Assembly (NCBI GenBank): GCA_035267785.1
Contig: DATFLL010000130.1
Coordinates: 1-64,000, forward strand
DNA: 64,000 nucleotides
Direction: 5' to 3'
From: DATFLL01 sp035267785
Lineage (GTDB): Bacteria; Pseudomonadota; Gammaproteobacteria; DATFLL01
The notes beneath the pieces were generated by a model. That model did not search any database. It had not been told where the DNA came from and was given only the letters and a program-made list of their open reading frames with translations. This document shows, piece by piece, positions 43,606 to 50,656 of the stretch; the first letter of the stretch is position 1; each line of letters starts with the position of its first letter. A program made the position numbers and the translations under genes.

Positions 43606-44529
43606 ATGAAACGCGACAATCTCAACTATCTAGCCGTGGGGCTGTTCGTGCTGTCGATGTTCGTGGTACTGCTGATCGTACTTTACCGACTGACCGGCCG
43701 CAGCGTCGACACCGATAGCTACTATGCGATGTTCTCCAACGTCACGGGCATTCGCCAGGGCTCGCCGGTGACCTACGGGGGCTTTCGCATTGGGCGCGTC
43801 GAGGATATCAAGCCACAGCGGCGAAACGGGGCGACCTACTACCGCATGGAGGTGCGGGTGCGCCACGGCTGGCCAATCCCGAAGGACAGCGTGATCCACA
43901 TCGTCCAGCCGGGCATCCTCACCGAAAACCAGGTCGACATTATCGAAGGCGCCAGCCAGACCATGCTCAAACCCGGCCAGACGATCCCGAGTGACGAGGC
44001 CGTAACCATGATCGCGCTGCTCAACAGCATGTCCAAGGAGCTCCGGCCCCTGCTCGCCAACCTGAACAAGACGCTCGGCTCGGTCAGCGGCGATCTCAAC
44101 GACAAGCTCCCGCATATCACCGAAGGCGTGACGAAGCTGCTCGACCGACTGAACGAGAACGCCCAACGCCTGTCGCAGCTGACCGGCGGCAAGAACCAAC
44201 AGCGTCTCAACGACATCATCAAGAATACCGACAAGCTGACGCGAAACCTGGCCCGCACGTCCCAGGGGTTCGACGCGTCACGCAAGCAACTCGATGCACT
44301 GCTGCGAAAATCCAACCGGCTGGTCGATGAGAACGGCCAGGATATTCGCCGCTCGGTGGTCGAGCTTCGCAACACGCTCGGCGTGCTCTCCCAGCGCATC
44401 GACAGCATCGTGTACAACATGGATTCGGCGAGCCGCAACATGAACGAGTTCACTCGCCAGCTGCGCGACAACCCCGGGGCGCTGCTGCACAGCAAGCCGC
44501 CGGCCGACAATGCGGAGGGCCGCCCGTGA
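43606..44529 (+). CDS. MCE (MlaD-like) protein with long helical tail
   Basis: 307-residue periplasmic protein with one N-terminal membrane helix (YLAVGLFVLSMFVVLLIVLY). A single MCE domain occupies about 35-115 (FSNVTGIRQGSPVTYGGFRIGRV). The remaining 190 residues are predicted helical with heptad-like spacing. E. coli MlaD stops soon after its MCE domain, so the tail is long and may form a coiled-coil tunnel as in Mce/TGD2-type proteins. ATG 43606 is preferred to TTG 43600. Confidence 0.9.
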   Translation: MKRDNLNYLAVGLFVLSMFVVLLIVLYRLTGRSVDTDSYYAMFSNVTGIRQGSPVTYGGFRIGRVEDIKPQRRNGATYYRMEVRVRHGWPIPKDSVIHIVQPGILTENQVDIIEGASQTMLKPGQTIPSDEAVTMIALLNSMSKELRPLLANLNKTLGSVSGDLNDKLPHITEGVTKLLDRLNENAQRLSQLTGGKNQQRLNDIIKNTDKLTRNLARTSQGFDASRKQLDALLRKSNRLVDENGQDIRRSVVELRNTLGVLSQRIDSIVYNMDSASRNMNEFTRQLRDNPGALLHSKPPADNAEGRP

Positions 44530-45191
44530 TGAGCGCAGCACAGCGCGTGTGGCGGGTGGTTCTGGCCTGCACCTGCGCCCTGTCGCTGGCCGGGTGCCTG
44601 GGCGGCGGGCCGGTGCCGCAGGACCGCTTCTATCTGCTGCCGCGTGTGGCGCCCGAGCACCCCCTGCCCGCGCCCCTGGTCGCGGGCACGCTGGGCGTGG
44701 ACCGCCTGCGCGCCGACGGCCTGCGCGAGGAACGCGCCATGCTGTACATCGACCCGGCACACCCGCTGCAGGTGCGTCGTTATCACTATCATCACTGGGC
44801 CGCGGTCCCGGGCGAGTTGATCCAGCAGAACCTGATCGACTATTTGCGAGCGGCCGGGGCCGCATCGCGCGTCGTACGCGATGCGCCACAGCTGAGCGTC
44901 AAGGCGCGTGTCACCGGACGGGTGCTGCGCCTGGAGCGCATCGCGGGCGATGACGGGGTGCGTGTGGACGTCACGCTGGAGCTTTACCTGTCGCCGTCTT
45001 CAGCGAACTGGAGCACCCTCCAGGGGCCAGGAACGGGGGGGGACTATCATGCCAGCGTCGCGGCAGGCGATCGCAGCATGCACGCGACGGTCGAGGCCTA
45101 CGGCCGGGCCTTGGACAAAATCTACGGGCAGTTCTTGCAGGACATCGAGGCACACGCGCACCTCAACGGTTCGGCACCGTCGGCACGGTAA
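44529..45191 (+). CDS. ABC-type transport auxiliary lipoprotein (PqiC-like)
   Basis: 220-residue lipoprotein with lipobox LSLAGC. After it come PQDRFYLLP, LGVDRLRADGLREERAMLY and VPGELIQQNLIDYLRAAG, typical of the PqiC/YmbA (DUF330) family that joins MCE transporters to the outer membrane. Its start overlaps the MCE gene stop. It closes the operon kinase-STAS-permease-ATPase-MCE-lipoprotein. Confidence 0.88.
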   Translation: MSAAQRVWRVVLACTCALSLAGCLGGGPVPQDRFYLLPRVAPEHPLPAPLVAGTLGVDRLRADGLREERAMLYIDPAHPLQVRRYHYHHWAAVPGELIQQNLIDYLRAAGAASRVVRDAPQLSVKARVTGRVLRLERIAGDDGVRVDVTLELYLSPSSANWSTLQGPGTGGDYHASVAAGDRSMHATVEAYGRALDKIYGQFLQDIEAHAHLNGSAPSAR

Positions 45192-45205
45192 CGGATGTCT
45201 CCGAT

Positions 45206-45242
45206 TTTGACACCCGGTTTTAACCCCCCATTTTGATAGGTG
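45206..45242. other. possible remnant of an IS21-type end
   Basis: Two spaced ATTTTGA-type units (ATTTTGACACCC and ATTTTGATAGG) with TTTTAACCCCCC between them resemble the repeated ends of IS21-family elements. No transposase gene is near and no matching second end was found. Weak call. Confidence 0.2.
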
Positions 45243-45337
45243 TCGGCGGCGCAGCGCCTCCTCAATGCAACGAGGGCATATCGATTGGTTCAAGCGAAGA
45301 CGCGCCGAGGCCTCGGCAGTGGTTCTTCGACGGCCGG

Positions 45338-45535
45338 CTACGAGCGGGCGAGCAGGACCAACAGAACCACGAAGACGATCACCGCGCCGATGGGCAGCAG
45401 GAGACCCTTCCAGTCCTCGGCGGTGCCCTTGTTGGGGTTCTTCAAGGAGGCCTTGATACCCGGTCCCCACCACATCAAGAGAAGCACGATGCCGACGCCG
45501 AGCAGCAGCAGTTGCCAGGTGGGTAGGTCGGTCAT
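45338..45535 (-). CDS. small two-helix membrane protein
   Basis: 65-residue protein MTDLPTWQLLLLGVGIVLLL, a short loop (KNPNKGTAEDWKGL) and a second helix (LPIGAVIVFVVLLVLLA). ATG 45535 follows GGAGAC; the longer frame upstream is unlike protein. The clean helix-loop-helix and the ribosome binding site support a real gene. Function unknown. Confidence 0.7.
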   Translation of the reverse strand: MTDLPTWQLLLLGVGIVLLLMWWGPGIKASLKNPNKGTAEDWKGLLLPIGAVIVFVVLLVLLARS

Positions 45536-45796
45536 GGTCGTCTCCTTGTCGGCGGCTCGGTGTGCATTCGGCGCTGGGCCTGCCGGCATCATAATCGAAT
45601 CGGGAGGCACGGTCAGCCCGTGTCGACGCCCGGCACGGCCAGTCCGCGCGAGCAGATTGCAAGAGGCGAGGCATGGACAGGCCGCCCGGCGGTTCGCCGC
45701 CGGGCGTTTCGCCGAGGCAAGTGCCACACGCCGGGGCCTCGACTATACCTCCAACGTCGGTATGGGCCTGATACAGTCTCGAGCCCCATTCACCGG

Positions 45797-45823
45797 TAAA
45801 CTATCGGGAAAATCGGCCGATAA
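45797..45823 (+). promoter_or_regulatory. sigma-28 (FliA) promoter of the diguanylate cyclase gene
   Basis: TAAA (45797-45800), exactly 15 bases, then GCCGATAA (45816-45823), which matches the FliA consensus TAAA-N15-GCCGATAA at every position. It lies about 50 bases before the ATG at 45873. The rest of the 337-base gap 45536-45872 holds nothing else I can identify. Confidence 0.85.
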
Positions 45824-45872
45824 GTGGAATTATGCGGGTTAGCAATCGGCACCCGCGCGAACGTATCCGTAA

Positions 45873-47102
45873 ATGAACGATATGAGCCGCCTCATCGGCC
45901 GGACCTACGAGGGGATCTGGCGACTCGCCGGGTTGGGCGCCCGCAGCTCGGACAGTGCCGAGATACGCGCCCGCAAGTCGGTCATGACGCTCATCGCGAT
46001 GATCATCGCCTTCCTGGCGGTGTTCTGGGGCAGCATCTATGTCTGGCTCGGCTACCCACTGTCGGGCGCAATTCCACTGAGCTACTCGGGCGTCACGGCG
46101 CTGAGCATCGTTTACCTGTTTCTGACCAAACAGTTCACGTTCTTTCGCCTGAGCCAGTTGCTGCTCATATTGCTGCTGCCATTCATGCTCCAATGGTCGC
46201 TCGGCGGATTCGCCAATGGCTCCATCGTGATGATCTGGGCCTTCTTCACGCCGCTGGCCGCTCTGTTGAGCGCGGGTGCGGGCGAGGCCGCCGCCTGGCT
46301 GGCCGCCTTCATCGCATTGACGGCAATATCGGGCGTGATCGATGGGGAGCTCGCGCGGGTGGCGGCACCGATGCCGCGGACAGCCAATACCATCTTTTTC
46401 ATTCTGAATATGGGCGTCGGCCTGCTCAGCCTCTACTACGTCATCAAGTACTTCGTCGGCGACCAGGCGCACACGCACGCAGCCGTGGTCGGTGCGCAGC
46501 GCCAGCTCGAGCGCGCCAATGCCACCCTGCGGGAGAACGAAGCGCGCATACGCGAGCTCATGCTCATCGACCACCTGACGGGTGTGGGTAACCGGCGTTA
46601 TCTTCAGGAGCGCCTGGCTGGCGAGTTCAGCCGTGCGCGCCGCGGCGCCAGCGCGGGCTGCCTGGCCATAACGGACCTGGACGACTTCAAGCAGATCAAC
46701 GACAGGTACGGCCACAGCGTGGGCGATCGGGTGCTGCAGACGTTCGCCCGAATTATCCGGGACAACATCCGTGAGGCCGACGTGGTCGCCCGCTACGGGG
46801 GCGAGGAGTTCGTGCTGCTGTTCCCCGACACCGACTGCGCCGAAGCCCGCCGCATCGCTGAACGCATCCGCGCGGCGCTCGAGGCCACCTCGATCGAACC
46901 GGTCATGGCACCGGTCACCGCCAGTTTCGGCCTGACGCGCTGCGAGGCGGCAGATACGGCGGACACAGCCCTGGTCGAGGCCGATCGCGCCCTGTACCGC
47001 GCCAAACGGGGCGGCAAGAATTGCATCACCGTCGCCGGCGAGGAGCCGGCCGTTCCCCACGGCGAGGCGGCTCGAACCGACAGGCCCGGCCCGCCGACCT
47101 GA
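45873..47102 (+). CDS. membrane diguanylate cyclase, flagellar-regulon candidate
   Basis: 409-residue protein with about six hydrophobic segments (residues 36-195), a coiled coil (QRQLERANATLRENEARIREL) and a GGDEF domain with ARYGGEEF. An RxxD site (READ) lies five residues before the active site. The sigma-28 promoter upstream suggests expression with late flagellar genes, so it may tune c-di-GMP in motile cells. The C-terminal 25 residues are disordered. Confidence 0.92.
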   Translation: MNDMSRLIGRTYEGIWRLAGLGARSSDSAEIRARKSVMTLIAMIIAFLAVFWGSIYVWLGYPLSGAIPLSYSGVTALSIVYLFLTKQFTFFRLSQLLLILLLPFMLQWSLGGFANGSIVMIWAFFTPLAALLSAGAGEAAAWLAAFIALTAISGVIDGELARVAAPMPRTANTIFFILNMGVGLLSLYYVIKYFVGDQAHTHAAVVGAQRQLERANATLRENEARIRELMLIDHLTGVGNRRYLQERLAGEFSRARRGASAGCLAITDLDDFKQINDRYGHSVGDRVLQTFARIIRDNIREADVVARYGGEEFVLLFPDTDCAEARRIAERIRAALEATSIEPVMAPVTASFGLTRCEAADTADTALVEADRALYRAKRGGKNCITVAGEEPAVPHGEAARTDRPGPPT

Positions 47103-47392
47103 CGCCCCGCCCGAACGATCTTCCGGCAGCGTTGTCTCACCGATGTGCCCCCGGGGGATAAGCAGGGAGAGGGGGGAACGGACGCCAGTCGGGTCGGCAC
47201 ACGCCGCTTCCCCATTCGTTCCGACTTGTCGGGCCAACCTTCGGGTCGGTGCCCGATGCACGCCCGCGACCCGCAGTCAGCCCCGGCCTCGCGCCCGGTC
47301 CCCGGCCGGACGTGATACTTTGGTGAAGTTTTGCTGGGTCTAATGAGGCTGTCTGACGACAATCCAAACCAATGACAAAACGGAGGAAGCCC

Positions 47393-47647
47393 ATGAAATC
47401 GACGAGAACCACCGGTGCAGCGCTGGCCCTGGCGGCTGCAGGTCTGTTTGCCGCGGCGCCCATCGCGGCCACCGCGGCCGACAGCACGCAGGTCCACTGC
47501 TACGGCGTGAACAAGTGCAAGGGCCACAACGACTGCAAGACCGCCAACAACTCCTGCAAGGGTCACGGCAGCTGCAAGGGGATGGGTTTCGTGGTCATGT
47601 CCAAGCATGCCTGCGATGCCATCGGCGGCGACGCTAAAAAGAAGTAA
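47393..47647 (+). CDS. bufferin-type copper-binding RiPP precursor (BufA2-like)
   Basis: 84-residue exported peptide. Residues 1-29 are a signal sequence; the core has six Cys (36, 42, 48, 55, 61, 74) in CYGVNKC, CKGHNDC and CKGHGSC-type repeats with His between. ATG 47393 follows GGAGGAAG; the frame from 47372 is less likely. Next come a DUF692 (MNIO) and a DUF2063 gene, the bufferin order. In characterised bufferins the MNIO enzyme turns Cys into thiooxazoles that bind copper in the periplasm. This precursor looks like the BufA2 rather than the DUF2282 type. Confidence 0.85.
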   Translation: MKSTRTTGAALALAAAGLFAAAPIAATAADSTQVHCYGVNKCKGHNDCKTANNSCKGHGSCKGMGFVVMSKHACDAIGGDAKKK

Positions 47648-47655
47648 GCGAGTGA

Positions 47656-47679
47656 CGGCGGGGGTGTAAGCCCCCGCCG
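47656..47679 (+). promoter_or_regulatory. hairpin between bufferin precursor and MNIO gene
   Basis: A nine-base-pair stem, CGGCGGGGG pairing with CCCCCGCCG with loop TGTAAG, starts nine bases after the precursor stop. No T run follows, so it may stabilise the precursor mRNA or partly terminate transcription, giving more precursor than enzyme. Confidence 0.6.
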
Positions 47680-47688
47680 CCTTTGCCC

Positions 47689-48561
47689 ATGAACATTCCC
47701 GAACACACAAGCGTTACCGTGGCGGACCGTCCCTTCCTCGGCTTCGGGCTGGGTCTGCGGCCCGACTACTACCAGAGCGTGCTAGACACCCGCCCCTGCG
47801 TGGACTGGTTCGAGATCACCTCGGAGAACTACATGGTCGACGGGGGCCGGCCGCGCTACTACCTCGACCAGGTCAAGGAACGCTACCCGATCGTCATGCA
47901 CGGCGTTTCACTGTCCATCGGCGGGACCGACCCGCTAGATACCGACTACCTGGCCCGTCTCAAGGCGCTGGCCGGGCATGTCCAGCCGGCCTGGATTTCC
48001 GATCACCTGTGCTGGACCGGCCAGGGCGGACACAACCTCCACGACCTGATGCCCCTGCCCTACGACGAAGAGGCGGTGCGCCACGTCGCCGAACGGGTAC
48101 GCCAGGTTCAGGATTTTCTCGGCCGGCGCATCCTGCTGGAAAACGTCTCCAGCTACCTGACCTATCGCCACTCGCAGATGAGCGAGTGGGAGTTCTACAG
48201 TGCGGTGGTCGAAGAAGCCGACTGCCTGATGCTGCTGGACATCAACAATATCCACGTGAGCGCAGTCAATCACGGCTTCGATCCGCAGGAATATCTCCAA
48301 GGCGTGCCCGTCGAGCGCGTATGGCAATTTCATCTCGCCGGCCACACCGACTACGGCGACTTCATTATCGACACCCACGACCAACCCATCGTCGAACCGG
48401 TGTGGGCGCTGTATGAGTCGGCCCTGGAGCGCTTCGGGGCGGTGTCGACCATGATCGAACGCGACGACAACATGCCGCCGTTCGACGAGCTGCTCGCCGA
48501 ACTCGCCGAGGCCCGCGCCATCGGCGAACGCCATCTGGGTAAAACCCGATGCCGCGCCTGA
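47689..48561 (+). CDS. MNIO family (DUF692) multinuclear iron oxidase, BufB-like
   Basis: 290-residue TIM-barrel enzyme of the DUF692 family. Characteristic segments are LGFGLGLRPDYY, WFEITSENYM, IVMHGVSLSIG, WISDHLCWTG, ENVSSYLTY, DINNIHVSAVNHGF and FHLAGHTDYGDFIIDTHDQP; the His, Asp, Asn and Glu residues bind two or three iron atoms. It should modify the Cys residues of the upstream precursor. ATG 47689 is used. It overlaps the next gene by 13 bases. Confidence 0.92.
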   Translation: MNIPEHTSVTVADRPFLGFGLGLRPDYYQSVLDTRPCVDWFEITSENYMVDGGRPRYYLDQVKERYPIVMHGVSLSIGGTDPLDTDYLARLKALAGHVQPAWISDHLCWTGQGGHNLHDLMPLPYDEEAVRHVAERVRQVQDFLGRRILLENVSSYLTYRHSQMSEWEFYSAVVEEADCLMLLDINNIHVSAVNHGFDPQEYLQGVPVERVWQFHLAGHTDYGDFIIDTHDQPIVEPVWALYESALERFGAVSTMIERDDNMPPFDELLAELAEARAIGERHLGKTRCRA

Positions 48562-49373
48562 GCGAAATCCAGGCCGAATTCGCCCGCCATGTGCTCAGCG
48601 GCGGCGGTCAGATGCCCGAACACGTGCTCGACGACCGGGGCATCGACGCCGAGCTGCGCCTGGCGGTCTACGCCAACGCCTACCGCGCGCGTCTGGTCGA
48701 GACGCTCGCCAAGGACTTCGCCGCCCTGCGCCACCACCTCGGCGAGGAGGAGTTCGAGACCCTCGCGCACGACTACATCGAGGCCCACCCTTCGCGGTAC
48801 TTTTCGCTGCGCTGGTTCGGCGAGGCGTTGCCGGCGTTCACGGCCGGGCATCGCACGGGCCGCTCCACGCCCGCGCTGGCTGAGCTGGCCCGGCTGGAAT
48901 GGGCCTTTATTGACGCCTTCGACGCCGAAGACGCCGCCTGCGCCGACGAGGCCGGCGCGGCGGCCGTTGCGCCCGCGGCCTGGCCCACGCTGCGCATCGC
49001 GTTGCATCCTTCGGTGCAGCTGGTCTGCCATGAGTGGGACATCGTCGCGTTGTGGCGAGCCTACCGCGACGAGCGCGCAGCCCCCGAACCGCGGCGCCTG
49101 GACGCGCCGGGCTGCTGCCTCGTGTGGCGCCAGGGGCTCGACACGCGCTATCGGGCGCTGGCGCCGGACGAGGCGCGCGGCCTGCAGGCACTTGCCCGCG
49201 GCGGAGACTTTTCAACGTTGTGCGAAGAGGTGGCGGCATGCCTGCCGGAGACCGAGGGCGATCCGCAGCAGGCCGCGCTGCGTGCGGCCACGCTGCTCAA
49301 GACCTGGCTGCACGCCGGCCTGATCTGCGAGCTGCGTCCGCCCGGCGAAGCCTCACCCGACCGGGAAACGTGA
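48549..49373 (+). CDS. DUF2063 (BufC-like) RiPP recognition partner
   Basis: 274-residue protein with an N-terminal DUF2063 domain (LRLAVYANAYRARLVETLAKDFAALRHHLG, PSRYFSLRWFGEALPAF). A C-terminal region of the kind that binds the precursor peptide follows. In MNIO systems this partner delivers the substrate to the oxidase. Pfam labels it a putative DNA-binding domain, but the context argues for peptide binding. No DoxX-type bufD gene is attached here; a DoxX-like gene lies 4 kb away. Confidence 0.88.
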   Translation: MPRLSEIQAEFARHVLSGGGQMPEHVLDDRGIDAELRLAVYANAYRARLVETLAKDFAALRHHLGEEEFETLAHDYIEAHPSRYFSLRWFGEALPAFTAGHRTGRSTPALAELARLEWAFIDAFDAEDAACADEAGAAAVAPAAWPTLRIALHPSVQLVCHEWDIVALWRAYRDERAAPEPRRLDAPGCCLVWRQGLDTRYRALAPDEARGLQALARGGDFSTLCEEVAACLPETEGDPQQAALRAATLLKTWLHAGLICELRPPGEASPDRET

Positions 49374-49444
49374 GCCGAATCGCAATTTGGAAACGCGGCA
49401 CCGGCAAAGGGGTCGAGCGGCGCGGCCGGTTCAGGTAGGCTGCG

Positions 49445-49550
49445 GGGTGTCAAAGGCAAACTCGTCGAAAGGCGAGGGCGCAAAACCTCCGGTCTAAGGG
49501 CTCGAATCGCCTCAGCGCGGCTCGGCTTACGACAGCGGGGTTGCCGGGCA
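49445..49550 (+). promoter_or_regulatory. c-di-GMP-I (GEMM) riboswitch
   Basis: Conserved blocks appear in order: AGGCAAAC (49454-49461), stem CTCGTC-GAAA-GGCGAG with the GAAA tetraloop, GGGCGCAAAACCTCCGG (49476-49492), TCTAAG, then GACAGCGGGGTTGCCG (49531-49546). These are the ligand pocket, tetraloop and closing-stem parts of the class I c-di-GMP aptamer. Only the P3 arm is longer than in the Vc2 type. It is read on the plus strand, starting about 70 bases after the bufferin cluster. Confidence 0.88.
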
Positions 49551-49714
49551 AAAGGCGCACGGCGTGTAGTGCGACCACCGTCCCGTCATCCCCTCCGTCC
49601 AGCCCTGTTCCAGACCGGTGGTCAGCGACGCCTCGAGGCGCCGTTGGCGTAGAGCTCAATCCCCGGACCAGTCCGGCCATGGATTGATTCCCTGAGTATC
49701 CCCCCACTCCTTGT

Positions 49715-49740
49715 GCCCTCCCCCCGGAGGGCTTTTTTTT
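49715..49740 (+). terminator. intrinsic terminator of the riboswitch transcript
   Basis: Perfect stem GCCCTCC/GGAGGGC with loop CCCC followed by eight T residues (49733-49740). A textbook Rho-independent terminator for plus-strand transcription, about 165 bases after the aptamer. Confidence 0.93.
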
Positions 49741-49759
49741 GACCGTTCGCAGGCCCGGT

Positions 49760-50170
49760 TCAATCCTCGTCCTTGCCCAACAGGTCGCGCAGGGCTTCGA
49801 AGGGGCGGTGTGTCGCCGGAGCGATACTGCGGGTCAACCCGAAGGAGGCGCCGGCGCCGCGCACGTGATCGATATGGCGCGCGTGCTCGTTGTCATGGCA
49901 GTACAGACAGAGGTTCTCCCAGTTGCTGCCGTCGGGTGGATTGTTGTCGTGGTTGTGGTCCTTGTGGTGGACCGTGAGCTCGTGGAGGTTTTCGCGGGTG
50001 AACTCCCGCCCGCAGCGGGCACACACCCAGGGATGGATGCGCAGGGACTGCTCGCGGTAGCCGGCCATGCGCTGGTCGCGGGCGGCGCGCGCTTCGGCCA
50101 CCACCCGGTCGAGACGGTCTTCGGTGCCAGCCTTGGCGCCGGGACCGGAGTTGCGTTTGTCCTTGCTCAT
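49760..50170 (-). CDS. yajD: YajD family HNH nuclease
   Basis: 136-residue protein with the YajD core: HPWVCARCGREF, then HELTVHHKDHNHDNNPPDGSNWENLCLYCHDNEH, giving two zinc CxxC pairs and the HNH catalytic residues. The family is conserved; its substrate is not known. It is convergent with the riboswitch transcript, whose terminator ends 20 bases from its stop. Confidence 0.93.
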   Translation of the reverse strand: MSKDKRNSGPGAKAGTEDRLDRVVAEARAARDQRMAGYREQSLRIHPWVCARCGREFTRENLHELTVHHKDHNHDNNPPDGSNWENLCLYCHDNEHARHIDHVRGAGASFGLTRSIAPATHRPFEALRDLLGKDED

Positions 50171-50190
50171 GGCTCGGCGATTGACGGCCC

Positions 50191-50544
50191 TCAGCCGACG
50201 CGGTCGATAGAGCAGATCACTTCGTTGCTGAACTCGGGGCGCTCGGAGTCGAAGCGCGGATCGATCTGAAAGGTCTCGTCCGTCACCTTGAACTCGCTGA
50301 TGCGCCCGACCTCATAGCGGCGCGGCGCCGGCGCCTTGAAGATATCGGCCTCGTCGTGGGCGCGAATGCCGCCGACCAAAATACGGCCTTCGGCTTCGCG
50401 ATAAACGATATATGGGTGAAACGTGCGATAGTGCAAGTCGGTGTCGTAGCGCAGACGCACCACCCGACGATCACGCATGGCCCGGCACAGTTGCTGTTCC
50501 AAAAAGTAGTCACGCGGTGCCGGCTCGGCTTGCTTCCTCTTCAT
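50191..50544 (-). CDS. stand-alone WYL-like domain protein
   Basis: 117-residue protein. MRDRRVVRLRYDTDLHYRTFHPY and ILVGGIRAHDE, followed by FKVTDETFQIDPRF, fit the beta-rich WYL ligand-binding fold. No helix-turn-helix or other effector is attached. ATG 50544 is chosen over longer frames. WYL domains bind nucleotides or nucleic acid in regulators of defence and repair; alone, its role is unclear. It is 20 bases upstream of yajD. Confidence 0.6.
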   Translation of the reverse strand: MKRKQAEPAPRDYFLEQQLCRAMRDRRVVRLRYDTDLHYRTFHPYIVYREAEGRILVGGIRAHDEADIFKAPAPRRYEVGRISEFKVTDETFQIDPRFDSERPEFSNEVICSIDRVG

Positions 50545-50656
50545 CGGCGCGGAGTTCCTCAACACGGTTTCGATGGTGTCATCGAGGCCGCGCTGGCCTC
50601 GTTGACAGACGTATTCTAGCCGAATTCTGGCGCTCGCTACCGTACCCGTTTTCCCG

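Larger units (their letters stand above)
49445..49740 (+). ncRNA. orphan riboswitch transcript with structured 3' part
   Basis: After the aptamer, 49551-49714 contains an 8-base inverted repeat (GACCACCG 49573-49580 with CGGTGGTC 49616-49623). It also contains a 12-base palindrome (CGCCTCGAGGCG, 49629-49640) and a CCGGAC/GTCCGG hairpin (49663-49676), then a strong terminator. No convincing open reading frame lies between; the best is a 27-codon GTG frame without a ribosome binding site. The next gene is on the other strand, so the RNA seems to be non-coding or to carry a lost gene. Confidence 0.5.
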
